Below, piece by piece: positions 44,835 through 56,499 of a stretch of DNA of 64,000 nt (position 1 is its first letter; every line of letters starts with the position of its first letter). The notes below the pieces were generated by a model. It saw nothing but the letters and a program-made list of their open reading frames with translations, was not told where the DNA came from and did no database searches. This DNA is from Ischnura elegans (taxonomy: Eukaryota; Arthropoda; Insecta; Odonata; Coenagrionidae): positions 91,439,449 to 91,503,448 of the forward strand of contig NC_060257.1 in NCBI RefSeq assembly GCF_921293095.1, in the 5' to 3' direction. The position numbers and the translations under genes are program-made.

Positions 44835-45260
44835 TCAACAACCCAAAGATTGGTTTGACGCAGCTCTCCATTCACACTGATATCGGCTAATCTTTTCACA
44901 TCTACGTATTCTCTCTCTTTCAAATCCTTCTTTACCTCTTCCATATGTTTTATTGTCGTCTTCCGGTCCGTTCACACTGTCTACTTTTTCGACGATTATC
45001 TTGATCAGGCCATCATGTCTCAAGATATGATCGATTAGGTTGTTTCGATTTATTTTCAAGGTTTTCGTGAGACTGCTCTTCTCTCCTGCTCATCTTAGAA
45101 ATTCCTCATTAAATACTCGTTAGGTATCTTTTATTCTGATTATTTTTCCGTAGAACTATATTTCGGTAGCCTTCTCCCTTTATTTCTCCTCTGATGTCAC
45201 TTCCTATGCCTCACTTCCGTAGAGAAGTGCACTCCAAATGTAAGTTCTGATTAATCGTCT
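44835..45260 (-). pseudogene. LINE ORF2 C-terminal fragment
   Basis: The clearest part reads NLIDHILRHDGLIKIIVEKV, then NGPEDDNKTYGRGKEGFERE, and ends WRAASNQSLGC before a stop. This is the GH(I/L)LRHDxL...RGRP...WRAASNQS signature at the C-terminus of many arthropod non-LTR retrotransposons. Further upstream in minus sense, WSALLYGSEA and FNEEFLR matches are visible with stops between them, in the expected order. It is old and inactive. Confidence 0.8.
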
Positions 45261-46439
45261 ACTTTTTCATACGCTTAAATTTACAGCTGTGTGAATATTT
45301 CATTCTGGCGGAATGTTCTCTTTGCCTGAGCTATTCTACTAATACTTTTTTACAATTAAGGGAGAAATTAATCAATCATTAAGGAAATTTTAAAAATTCA
45401 CTCGGAGGCTACACAGTCTCATTTCGGTATTCAATAGATTCGCGCAAGTGCAATCGCCAATTTTCCCTCTAGGGCATACGAGTGCAAAACCAAGCGAACG
45501 TCCACGTAAATTTGAAATCTTCCAAGGTCAATTCAAAATTTATAAAGCAATGAAATTATTCGAAATATCATCAAAATAATGTGTGAAATTACAATGGCAA
45601 AATTCTAAAGCCATCATCTTATATAAGATTTATTATGTATTGCATATAAAATAGTACTGTGAATATAAGATAGCATCTATTTGTTTTTGCAGTAAGGAAA
45701 TGATAAAAATTTCTCTGGTAGATTGCATATTTTTAAAACACACCATATAAAGCTTATATTTCATACGGAGGAGGAGATTATGTGGAGGCTATGGGGATTG
45801 GGGAAGGTCTTCAAAGTGCGAATGACCTCTCTCACTCCTTACTCCGCGAACCCTCTTTCTTAGGGAGCACACTTCTTCCCGGCATATCCGACTGCCTCTC
45901 CTTAGCACTCGCTTCCTCCACATCTCCAGCTAACTCTTACCCCGTTTCTCTTCACGGAATCATCCCAACCTCCCCATTGACCCCATCTGTAGGTACCCTA
46001 CCCCAACGTTTATGTGTACAAATAATTCTGTGAATTTCAGAATTTCATTGCTCGAAGCATTCGTTCCATCAAGTCCCCTTGACACTCGGCATATTTTGCA
46101 AAAAATCAATTGAAATAACACGAACTAATCTGGGAGTCGCCAGAGACCCGAGGCTACGTGTTAAGCCTAGTTTATCTGAAGAGGAATGTAAATCGGAGCG
46201 ACGTGAATCTTAAAACCTCACCATATTTCCAGGTCGGGTAAAAACGATTTAATAATATACATACTTTTTCGAACGGTTAGATATAGTAAATCGCTTTCCC
46301 GAGAGAAATATAGGTTTTTTTTAAAAATGGTCGGTCGAACTCTGAGACTGAGATATCTCCTAGCGAGCGCACCTTCTTTCTTTATTTTTTTAATAAACGG
46401 CGAGTAGTGTGTTATCATCTCGCATCGTACGCTTAATGA
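45261..46439. other. non-coding interval
   Basis: An 83-codon frame at 45782-46033 (+) has no recognised domain. Otherwise AT-rich. Confidence 0.4.
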
Positions 46440-46650
46440 GGCGGTTTGCGGAGCAGAATGGTCGCACACGTGGCCACGAGGGGCTGTGTGTTTCAGGATA
46501 TAGTGTCCAACGTCTCCTGCCCTCCTCTGGCCCGTCACTTGTATCCTCCTAATAGACCTCCCTTCTCTCCTATCCCTCGTACACTTATTGCACGCGGAAA
46601 GAGGCAAAATTTGTTGTTCGGGCCAAGCAAGCATCTAGTTAAACTATTTG
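46440..46650 (+). repeat. duplicated block, copy 1
   Basis: GTGTTTCAGGATATAGTGTC, a C/T-rich tract and TTGTTGTTCGGGCCAAGCAA match, in order, GTTTCAGAATTTAGTGTCC, a C/T-rich tract and TTATTGTTAGGGCTAAGCGA at 48535-48735. Direct orientation, spacing about 2.1 kb. Confidence 0.55.
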
Positions 46651-48534
46651 GGCAGCACATTGGTGGAAATAAGACTCGGAAGCAAGGACCAAAGAGAGAG
46701 AAATGTGTTGGCAAACATGAACGGAAAAGTAGCAACGAGCGAATAACTATGAAATACTTAAATAAATGGCTAGTAAAAAGTATGATCTTGAGTGTTGCTC
46801 ATAGGGGGACACTTATGAACGGGGGAGAGAAAAGACTGGAGGCGGCGTTCGAGATGTGGGTGTGGAGGATGTAAAGTGGACGGAGAGGAGGAGGAACGAT
46901 AGGGTAAGCTGCAATATTCATTTCGAGAAAAAATGGGATTAATCTTTCTTGGAAGTCTTTCCGAATACGTTTTGCAGTGCCCCGCGATTACATAATAAGT
47001 ATCATTCGTAGTAATTTTTATTGATTTTGCTTCATGCTGACTATTGTCTATCTTTAATATATAGATTATTAAGATAAGAAAGTGTATGTGTCCATATCGC
47101 ATACACACGCTTGTCGCGTCGCTGTACTCTCCGCCGCCGCCGATCAGAAAGGAGTCGACCGCACGCTCGAAAAACCGAAGTAAAAATGGGGGTTGCAAGT
47201 ATGAGAAGGATTTTAATTTCGATTCAAAACTGATAAGATTTCTGGAAAGGCGTGTTATAAGTCACTTGGAGGAACTCGGCAAAAGTATCTTCTTTACCTC
47301 TGCGTTTACGTAAAAACATTGGCTAAAAACATGCTGCGCCATTTTGTTATATATCTATGTCAAAAGGGAAATAAATATTTAAAAACACTTCAAAGAAAAG
47401 AGGAAGAAGCGTCTATTAACATGATATATAGTAACAGTTCTGTCTTAAAGGCAATTCTCGAAACTATTGCGAGAGGATGAAGTTGGAATATTTGACAAAA
47501 GGTCAAGGGTGGTCGTTTTTCGCTAAATTTGTTCAATTTTGACCTCACATATATTTTTAACAGAAAAGAATAAATTGGAAAAATTATGCGGAACTTATTT
47601 GAAAACATAAGTGCGAAGCTTCAAGTTTCTAGACCAAGAAAATTGTCTTTGAGGATTTGGCCAGCTATTTTCGATTTCAGCCAACTGTGCGACAGAGTGC
47701 TGAGTGAGAAGATGCAGCTTAAATGTAGATGAGATACGGAAGAGACAGAAGGGTTAGATGGAGCGATTAATGAGCGGGGAGGGGACACTAAAGCTATTTT
47801 TCGAGGGAAGATTGTAATGTAAATGAGGGAGGGGTAGGAAAAGAATAATATTTACAGAAAGAATCGAAGAGATTAGGACTTATTGAGAACTGAAGAGAAA
47901 AGTTCGGAGAAGAGACGTTATGATAAGAGATGTTATGTGGAAAATACCCCTTTTAAACTTACCTCAACCGGTAGAATACCTTTCTTATAATTCGTCAGCT
48001 ATTCTAAGAATGGCCAATTTTAATAATTAACCTCCTCATTCAATCTAATTTATATTTCTGTGGATTTATTTTTATTTCATTAAAAATTCCTTAAATGGCA
48101 ATTACCGATTCACAGAAATGCTCCCATTGCTTTCACTTCAGTAACTTCCACCTTCGGTAACAACGGTAACAACCAACTTCTACGCCAACATTAATTCCGT
48201 CTTTATCTCTTCCATAGATCACTTTTTTACAGACTTACTACCATTTTCAACACCATTTCGTCTACCAACCCTTCTCTCAACGCCCTTCGGAACATTCATG
48301 AGGCAGCTTCCAAAACCTATTTTCCCCCGAATATTTATATAATCCTTTTCGTAGTTAGTATTTTTTGAAGCTTCAGATTATAAGTTTTATTTTCAGTGCA
48401 TAGGCATCATCGGCTGTTTTGGAACAACTAAATGAATAAATATTTATTGAGTGGGTGTTTAGCACTCTTGAGACATCCTTCTCTCGGCATTTGGCCCATG
48501 ACGTTATTTGCAAGAGGCGATGTTGCTGCCGTTC
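46651..48534. other. non-coding interval
   Basis: A small CpG-rich spot at 47110-47170 includes CCGCCGCCGCCG. No gene or transposon was recognised. Confidence 0.4.
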
Positions 48535-48735
48535 CACTTCTAGCCACAGCCAGCGGCGGTTGGTCGTACGTTTCAGAATTTAGTGTCCTTCCTTCCTTCC
48601 TTCCTCAGGGCCCTCATTTAGGCCCTCCAAATGGACTTCCCTCCCCCCCTCCCCCCTCACACTCACTACACACGCTGCATAAGCAAAGAGACGTGCCAGT
48701 TTATTGTTAGGGCTAAGCGAGCATCACATATGCGC
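48535..48735 (+). repeat. duplicated block, copy 2, with (CTTC)n
   Basis: This is the partner of 46440-46650. A (CCTT)n run of about five units lies at 48587-48607. The following C/T-rich DNA to 48960 produces overlapping spurious frames. Confidence 0.55.
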
Positions 48736-49599
48736 GCGAAATGTTCCCAGCGGGAGAGGGGGAAGGAGCGGATTCGCATCGCGGCTCTGCCTTCTCTCCT
48801 CTTCTTCATCTTCCATCCAACACTCACTCACACTCCCCTGTCGATTCAAATACCTCTCCTCCGCTCTTCACTCTGACAGTACAGCCACTTACTCACCCTC
48901 CTCTCTTTCTTCACCTTTCAATTCCTTTTGACTTCTCTCTCTCTTTTTCGTACATACTCTCACATATTTCCTTTATTCATTGTTTTATCATGCCTTTTTA
49001 ACCTGGTTTTTGCTAAATTCTAATGTGTTAAATTCAATTTATAATTTATTCCTACCATGTATGAGCGGTGACAGCTACAGGAGGCCCCTCAAAGACTTGA
49101 CCGGCTCAACAAGATGCCAGGAAGGAGAAATTCGATGATTCACATCTCGATGGACAACTAGACGAAAGAATGTATTATACGAATTCCTGTATTTAAGTTC
49201 AATACCAAAACAAATGCCATGTAAAAGAGCCCAGGCCCTGGGGAAGAGGGGGCCGGATTGAGGCCTCACCTGGGCCTGGTGAAATAAATTGCAAAGTCAA
49301 GTCACGCCTCTCTCCGTCCCTGTTTCTCCCACTTGATGCTTTCCATTTACTACACCCCATTTATTTAATTTATTTTCATTTTTAATTAATTTAATTATTC
49401 AATTTTCATTAAAGCTCTCATTCGTTTTAATAACAAGTCCTCAGAGATATTTTTATGCACTAATTTTTATTGTGTATCATTTTATGCCTAAAAATGACAT
49501 CCCACTGCTATTTTGAATCAGCGTGTAAATGATTATAGAATAATCATGTGATTCATGTCAGTGATGGTAAGTAGCGATGGCAGACCCAAGTTTTAAATT
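48736..49599. other. pyrimidine-rich then AT-rich non-coding interval
   Basis: No coding sequence was recognised. GGCCCAGG and CCTGGTGAAATAAAT-like words near 49225-49290 may be a retroelement 3' end, but this is weak. Confidence 0.35.
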
Positions 49600-49970
49600 A
49601 TCAGCATAATAGCCGAGGCGAAGAGAACAAGATGGAAAAAAGAATATAAGGAGAATCTACGGCCCAATTAGAGAAGAAGAAACATAGAGAATTAGAATGA
49701 ACATGGAGATAAATGTAATACTGGAATGGAAGGATGCAGTTGTATTTGACAAGTCACTTTGGCTGGCATGGTTGAGTCATTTGATAGGGATGAGAAATGA
49801 CAGAATTCGCCAGCTAATGCTCAATATTGAGATAGAATGGGTTATAGGAAGAGATGGAGAGATATAGGGTGTGGAGGAAGATTTGAAGGCAATACGAGTT
49901 ATAAGATGGAAGGAGTAAGAGCAAGAAAAATAATTGAGTGGAAGCAAATACTTCATAGGGGAAGAGGAAG
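49600..49970 (+). pseudogene. LINE ORF2 C-terminal fragment
   Basis: The translation gives RRIYGPIREEETQRIRMNME, then SLWLAWLSHLIGMRNDRIRQ and, after a stop, GVEEDLKAIRVIRWKE. These match in order the IYGPxxExxxWRIRMN, LRWLGHVxRM..R and GVxxDLxxLxVxxWxE segments at the end of many non-LTR retrotransposon ORF2 proteins. There is at least one internal stop, and RWLGH is altered to LWLAW. Dead copy. Confidence 0.75.
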
Positions 49971-52241
49971 GAATCATTTCAGATTTTAAAAACGAAAAAC
50001 GTGGTGCGCATGTGAGGTTATATTCTCTTTCGCTAAGAGACAAGTCTGATATTCATTGACCAGCACTTGTCAATTTTACATGATAAACAAAAAAGTTCAC
50101 AAATACTATACGCTTTACAAGCAAAATACTAGATTACACCTATAATTATTGCAGCGCCTCGATTGGATTTTAGTGGCCATTTTTATTTTCTTTAATTTTT
50201 ATTACTAAATACTACTTAAGATACTGTTCCAATCGTGGTTAAAGTGCAAGAAAACTGCAATTTCATCTAATTCTGATCTACCCTGAAAATTTCACTGCTT
50301 TAGCTAATCAAGAAAGTGGTCTACATTTGAGTCATAGGTTTTGCCCGGAAGGACAAACAAGAAAGCGAGGATAATAAAACGGGGTAATAATAAATAAACA
50401 ACGAATGCTAATTTTCATACTCATAGCTCAACTTCCGACGCTGTCATTTTCAAAGAGAAAATAAACCTTGAAAATGGCCTATACTTTTGAAATCATGGTT
50501 GCTAGTTGGGTTATATATTAAATAAATGGTGGAAATTGATATTTGTGACTAGTATTTAGTCATGGATACCCTCTACTTTGTACACCATGTCTTCTAAATG
50601 TATCTGTGCACTTAGTCGTTCGTCCTCCATTGAAGCCCAAAATTATTTTCATCGGAGAGATTCGATTTGAAACATTTGAGCAAATGATCATCGCCTTTAC
50701 TGCTCACAATCAGCTGTTAGACATGTCATCGACTTTCAAGTCTCGGGAACAAATTTCAACGCGTATTTTTCTCGTAGCAATTCTGAAGTATCACCTATGA
50801 ACCAATTTGGTACACCATAAGGTTTAAAGCACAAAATACTTAATTCCGTTCAATATTTTCCTGCAGTATGATTGGAAGGCACCCAACTCATTTAAAAATC
50901 TTTAATTTACTTTTTCCGAGGCAATTGCTATTAGAATTATCAACCTCTGTGGAAGTCCAAGTGTAATAAAAAGCGTTCAAAAATTGTTGAGGTTTCAGAT
51001 TTTTGTTCCGTTTGAATATTCTTTAAAAACTTAGTTTCCCATACCTAAGTAGACGTCTAGCCAAATCTCTTAGGAAAATGGAAGATTTTAGCATCATTAA
51101 AACCTTCTACATCATAGGCAAGAAATTTTATAGTTCGATTACAAGATATTAATTGGATTACTGTATTTTCTCATGGCTTTGACTTTGCTTATTTTGGCTG
51201 ATGGCCTTTCCAATTTGGGGAGTAGTCTACGGTTCGCTGAATCTTTCCGACTTTTCATCGAGCGGTCGGAACCTATTTCAATTTTAAAATAGCCTTCACC
51301 GTTTACCATAGGACGTCTGGGTACTCAAAATAGATTGAATGCACTATCCAGGGCTTTGGCTACTCTCCATAAATTTTAAATTCGTAGCCATTTATTGTAT
51401 CCCGAGGGTGAGTGTGCTAGAGAATCTATCTATGACTACGGAAGTAGTATCTCTGAAAATATCTCGAATTAAGAGCTGCTATTAAAACAATATCCATTGC
51501 AAATTATCACCATCATGGTTTTTCTGCCGTTTTATGCTCTTTATCTTCCACTAGAACTATATTCTTTGCTATTTTTTTGGTACCTACCTCGACCTTTACC
51601 GTGCAAATTGTTTTTATTTTTCGGAAAAAATACTAAAAATAGAAGACAATTTCGACCCTTTTTTTAATAAAATCCTCCGCTCCACAGTAAGCGAGTCTTT
51701 GAGCATGTAAGGAGCGAAATTAAGAGAAGAAAATATTCTGACATTCCCAAAAACAAAAATTAACGGTTGACCTCAGAATTCAGCGCGCGCGGTATTTACG
51801 TGCTCAAATATTCAGGCGGAAAATATAAAACATGCAGAACAAAACGGTTCGTTCCAAAATCCTTCTTCCGCACGGAATGAAAAGAGGGGGGGAGTTAATT
51901 ATTTTTGTGCATGGAATGAGACTCGCTGCCCGTTCCGTGAATTGAAGAGAACATAAAGCCATCACAAAGCAGCAGTCTCCTGCTAACTACATTCAAATCG
52001 ACTCGGAATGTTTTTTGTCGTGGTCGGTCGGTGGAGAAAGGAAGGTATTATACCAGCTAAATTGACACTTTCTCTCCAATTCATCTTTCCTTCTTTCCCA
52101 ATCTGTTTATTTATTCTCCATGGTAACGGCGGAGATAACGACGAAACAGCTAAATTTTGTAAAATATTCGTTTATGTAAGCAAAGAAAGCATCATTATGA
52201 AAGAAAAAAATGACATTCAAAGCTGTCAGGAAACTGCCTTG
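49971..52241. other. non-coding interval
   Basis: AT-rich sequence with no recognisable exon or element. Confidence 0.45.
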
Positions 52242-52345
52242 GTTACAAATTAAAAATATTTATGGTTTAGAGAAGGAAAAAATACAAATACAAGGTTACA
52301 AATGAAAAATATTTATGGTTTAGAGAAGGAAAAAAATAAAAATCC
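52242..52345. repeat. two-unit tandem repeat, period 53 bp
   Basis: The unit begins GTTACAAAT at 52242 and again at 52295. AAATATTTATGGTTTAGAGA followed by AGGAAAAAA is identical in both. Near-identity implies a recent slippage or duplication event. Confidence 0.9.
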
Positions 52346-53639
52346 ACGTTCCGCATTGATTTGAAATTTCTGGAATTTGCGAAGTCAAGAAAATTCATTC
52401 TGTGGGTAACCTTTGAGAGTTTTGTTTCGGAAATTAAAGCCAGAATCAATTCAATAACCATTCTTCTTTATTCTTCCTAAAGACCTTGCCCATAAAATTA
52501 CCAACCGTTTGTTTTTTTAAGCTGTGAGCCGGTCAATATGTAATAGCGTGTCATGCTATCAATGCAAATTATCGAATTTAGCAATTATTACTTTCGCATA
52601 TCGGCTAACTCGCGATGTATGGAAATTATGAAAGATCGATTGGGTGATTTTACGCAGAGGGCCTCTGTAATTTCCCGTTTATTTTTAAATTTTGCATTTT
52701 GGTATTTTTTGAAAACAGACAGGGACAATCTAACTTATTTATAATCGAGTAGCATTCATAGTATATGAATTTCGCATTAATTAAAGTATTTATTCGTATT
52801 TAGGCTTTGTTTCGTAAATTTCATTTTACCATTGGTTATAATAGAGTTTTGATAATAAAGAGACGCGTCAGAACCCCTAAATAATTCTAAGAGTACAACA
52901 GAACCACCGCATAAATATCTCTTAATTCCCTCCCTTATTTCCCCACCTATTTTGCCCCTGCGTAGCCTAGAAACAGGTGATTTTCTCCATTCTTGAATAT
53001 TGGAGTGTTGATTTTCTGCGACTCAATTGTTTAGTTACAACCCTTTAGTAGTAGGTCGATTGTAATGTGATATCATCAGCTAAGTAAACATTCTTGCCGC
53101 AGTATGTAATCGAGCCTATACGCCAACTGTGGAAGATATTTCGAAATGCTCGGATAATTTCGACCAACTGGAAAAACTCAGGGAATTCGTTGAGTGTCCA
53201 GGAAATATCTTTTTTTGCCGCTCAGAGGTTCAGGAAAAAACAGGCGAAAGGTATTAAATCCTTGCGACGAACTCAAAAATTAGCAAAATATAAAGTAATG
53301 TTGATTATTTATTTTTTTTATCTTATCAGAAATCTAATTTGCTGTAATGAAACCTCCACTTCCAATAACTTAGATGGAAAGAATTTTATGTTAGGATAGC
53401 TGCTTATTAGATATCCTTCACTTAGCAGGTCATATTTGGAAACTTGTTCACAGGGCATTTTGGTTGCTAGACTTAATTTATTGGTCCCTGCAGATTATGT
53501 GCATGGAGTTCAATTCGACATTGTATTTAGAAAACATTAGATAAACATCTTTTGGAAGAGGTAGTAGTGAGTTTCCGTCATGTTATTATTCCTAATGATC
53601 AATATAAGTTCTGATTTCTGAGGTGATTTTTCTCCTCCT
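52346..53639. other. non-coding interval
   Basis: A 101-codon frame at 53094-53399 (+) has no recognised domain. Nothing else was found. Confidence 0.4.
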
Positions 53640-53960
53640 GTTAAAACGTGATGACGAATTTTTATTGAATCTGAAGATGAAACGGACTTCTAGGCTAAGA
53701 AATAAGGAGGTATTTAGAAGAAAGCACACTGTGGATCACATTATGCCAAAGAAGAACGCGATGGATTGGCCACGTGATGAGATACAGCAGTTACGTGGGA
53801 AACAAAATGGAAGGAAAATTTGATGGAGAAGTCCCGAGAGGAAGTCCGAGGGACAATTGTCTACGAGAAGAATCACGGGGAAGAAAATCCTCAGGGAGGT
53901 AAAAGAACCGTAATGGGAGAGATAGGGAGAAATTGAGGGCTTCAGTATGTACACAAATCT
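53640..53960 (+). pseudogene. LINE ORF2 C-terminal fragment
   Basis: The first frame reads SRLRNKEVFRRKHTVDHIMP, like the RIRNEEVLRR segment. After a frameshift near 53757 it continues RWIGHVMRYSSYVGNKMEGK and VPRGSPRDN, matching RxIGHVxRH...GKxxGxxPRGRPR. Order and spacing fit a non-LTR retrotransposon terminus. It is distinct from the 45-kb and 49.7-kb copies, so at least three LINE lineages left fragments here. Confidence 0.75.
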
Positions 53961-54029
53961 TATTAGGATGACAATATAATCAATTGATGAGACGGCCACC
54001 AGAAAAAGCCTGAATACATCATTTACAAG

Positions 54030-54118
54030 ATGTGATCACGGTTTCCGTGCTTCAACCGCGCTCTTTTATTCGTAGCGACCGCAGTTTCACCGGTAATCAC
54101 ACCAGCATCTTCAGGTCA
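54030..54118 (-). mobile_element. retroelement end with CTGAAGA / GAAAC hairpin
   Basis: On the minus strand, CCTGAAGATGCTGGTGTGAT then TACCGGTGAAACTGCGG has CTGAAGA and GAAAC flanking a CTGGU/ACCGG stem. This is the same layout as 8285-8311 and the PLE tails. Following ACGGTTTCCGTG-type sequence is repeat-like. No protein. Confidence 0.55.
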
Positions 54119-54365
54119 GAATACAGGAATAAGGAGGAAATACGCAAATTGACAGTCACCTAGGAATGGCTCCGTTAGCAAGGAAAAGGTAAACTCATAG
54201 GGGCAAAAAAAGTTTACCTGAAAATTCACGTAGGATTGCGTGTAAAACTGTCGTCATCAACATTAAATAACGCAGTGACTGTCCGGAAAGCATAATCGGA
54301 TGTACTTCTCATTGCGGAGGCCATTGCAAGAAATATTAATACGCATTGCATAAACAGCACTGCAC

Positions 54366-54452
54366 CCCATATTATAATCATATTATTTATTATATTATTT
54401 ATAAATTATATTATTATATAATAAACATTTTTTATATTATTTATTTTTTATA
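54366..54452. repeat. AT-only low-complexity tract
   Basis: Almost entirely A and T, with repeated TTATATTATTTAT words. Probably a decayed AT microsatellite. Confidence 0.85.
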
Positions 54453-55382
54453 GTTGCTGCTATGCCTACAGGTACATACCTATTTGGTGAGCTTATAATT
54501 GGTTTTTAATATTTTGAATGATATATGAAGTTTCATGTCTTTGAGATGGTAGTAATATTTTTGGCGGCAAAAATCGGGTCAGTGTGTCAGAGAAATCATT
54601 GACAATAAATGCTAGTTAGTCAGGGAAACACAGTTAGTGTTAATCACCTGGTCTTTATTGCCTGATTTAGGGAAGTGTTTTTTTTTCTTATTATGTCCTT
54701 CATGTCCAAGTCACTAGAGGGAGTTTATCGGGGCTCTCAAAAGATCCCTAATGAAAATTATTGTGTTTTCCCATCGCTTTCGCTTTCTCTCATATTTTAA
54801 CCCAATTTCCTTTTCTTCCTCATCCGAAGTAAACAACGACATTTGTGATTGACCTCATGGTATTCTGATATTTTCTTTAAGTCCACGTGCCGGACTGAAC
54901 TTAAACCTTATCTTTAATGTGGGCCCTGAGTATGTGGTATTTGTGTAATATATTTGTGCTGATCGTGCACCCGAGAATCTTGCGGCAGAGTGCTTTTTAT
55001 ATCAAGATACCCATTTTCGAGTTGCATATCTCTGTCTCAAGAAAATTTTGATTTTTCAACCTGATTGCTTAGTTGATCGACTTGCTAAATCCCTCACAAG
55101 ATGACGCAACAAATTTTCCACCTAAATGCCCGTCTACAGTATAATATCTTGTGGCGCCGAAAGATCCCTCTCTCATTGCAATAAAAACTCAATACCCTTC
55201 CCTTTTGATTATAGTAAAGAATTAAACTTCAAAATTGGACTAGTTGTCCCATTTTTTTAGCTTTTATGTCTGATAGTATTATCTCAGTTCTCATTGAGTA
55301 CATCCTCGAAGGGTCCTTATACTTCCGATTCCTCTCCTATTGCAATGAAAACTCAATTCTTTCCTCTTTTCCCTTATTCCAG
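54453..55382. other. non-coding, presumed intron or upstream region of the LDLa gene
   Basis: No exon was recognised. The end carries a pyrimidine-rich tract CCTCTTTTCCCTTATTCCAG that serves as a likely acceptor at 55382|55383. The gene's first exon would then lie further left, outside what I can identify. Confidence 0.45.
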
Positions 55383-55479
55383 GTGAACATCGCAGCCAAT
55401 CCGGCCCCGCTATTAAAATGAGCGGTGGAAGACGGCAGCCTTGCGGAACATCTTCCAAGTAGCAAACAGAAGAGAAACG

Positions 55480-55996
55480 ATGATGCGCCGTGCGCTGTTC
55501 ATCGCGTGCTTCCTCCTCGTGACGATGGCGGCGACACTGTGGGCCGCGGACGGGGGCGGTGGCGGGGGCGGAGGAGGAGGCGGGGGCCACGGCGGTCGAC
55601 GGCGCGGGGGCGGGGGCAGACGCAAGCACGACAGGACGACCACGGCGGCGGCGGGAGGAGGGGGCGGTCTGCCCCCGCTGGCCGCTGCCCCCACGCCCCC
55701 GAGCGGCATCCTCGACCTCATGCCCCCATCGGACCTGCCCCCTTCTGCCCCACTCTTGGACCCGCCTTCGCCCCCGTCCCCACAGGACGAGGGGCCTGGG
55801 GGCGGAGGACAGATGGAAGGCCAGCCGACGCCGCCCCCGGTCCCAACGGCCCCACCGCTGCCCCCGACGCCGCCTCCAGCCTGCAGGATATCGCAGTTCT
55901 TCTGTCTTTCGGGGGAGGGGTGCGTTCCTCTGGACAGGTTCTGCGATGGACACAGGGACTGCGAGGACAAGTCGGACGAGCCCAGACACTGCTCAC
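55480..55996 (+). CDS. first coding exon of a secreted or membrane LDLa-domain protein
   Basis: The exon probably spans 55383-55996, from a TTATTCCAG acceptor to a CAC|GTGAGT donor. Coding starts at ATGATG (55480); an in-frame TAA lies about 60 bp upstream with no other ATG between. Residues 1-23 form a signal peptide (MMRR, then a hydrophobic ALFIACFLLVTMAATLWA core). Residues 24-70 are Gly-rich with Arg clusters, and 70-134 Pro-rich. Residues 135-171 are a complete LDL-receptor class A domain: six Cys at 135, 142, 148, 155, 161 and 171, FCDGHRDCEDKSDE with the acidic calcium ligands and the SDE motif. The exon ends in phase 1, usual for LDLa modules, so more extracellular modules probably follow. 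Known LDLa proteins bind lipoproteins, proteases or matrix. The parent gene cannot be named. High GC gives long antisense shadow frames. Confidence 0.85.
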
Positions 55997-56104
55997 GTGA
56001 GTAACATTCTCTCTCTGTAATCCCCAATGTCAAGTGGAACTGTTCAGAAATTTTTAATTAATGTCAGTTGGGATATATTTTGATGAATAAAGGCTTGGAA
56101 ATTT
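55997..56104 (+). other. start of intron after the LDLa exon
   Basis: GTGAGTAACATTC directly follows the coding sequence and is a strong donor. I found no following LDLa or other extracellular-module exon in phase 1 up to the window end, so this intron appears to be at least 8 kb. Confidence 0.6.
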
Positions 56105-56270
56105 TTCCATTTTTACAACTCTTCGCCCACTTTACGCGGCGAATACTCGATTGCCTTAGTGCGAGCTCTTTCGCTGATAAGTTGATTACGTCACGAGCTC
56201 ATGCCTAGCCGGTCACCGGTTGTCAGTCACTATTCAGCGTTGAGCTTGGGCCTCAAGTGTTTCCCGTTTA
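56105..56270 (+). repeat. direct repeat, copy 1
   Basis: CGATTGCCTTA, GCTGATAAGTTGATTACGTC, ACGAGCTCATGCC, CGGTCA and GAGCTTGGGC.TCAAGT align in order with 57195-57360. The copies are about 1.09 kb apart and fairly well conserved, both within the presumed LDLa-gene intron. Confidence 0.7.
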
Positions 56271-56445
56271 GTCTAGGGTGGTAGGATACCCCTTTACCTG
56301 GGGATCCGGGGGTCCAACCCCGGAAAATTTTATGAAATCGGATGTTGGCACTATTCTAGCTGTGCCAAAATTCCACTGAGAAAATAACCATCATATCCGG
56401 GATTCTAACCCGGAACCCCCGATATCCAGTTGAGTTCTTTATCTA
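56271..56445. repeat. composite of tRNA-like retroposon pieces
   Basis: GATCCGGGGGTCCAACCCCGG near 56302-56322 on the plus strand, and GGTTCCGGGTTAGAATCCCG on the minus strand near 56395-56420, are both B-box-like. They lie back to back with a GGAATTTTGGCACAGC-type body between. Probably one rearranged or two nested tRNA-derived SINEs. Confidence 0.45.
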
Positions 56446-56499
56446 GTTAAGAGAAGTTTAGATACGTCATTCTCCTCTGTGGAAATGTGTGGACTCTTT

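Noticed and set aside
46218..46634. 138-codon minus-strand frame
   Set aside because: It overlaps a duplicated block and has no recognisable motif.
55291..55989. 232-codon antisense frame over the LDLa exon
   Set aside because: It is a shadow of the Gly/Pro-rich coding strand. The LDLa signature and splice donor are on the plus strand.
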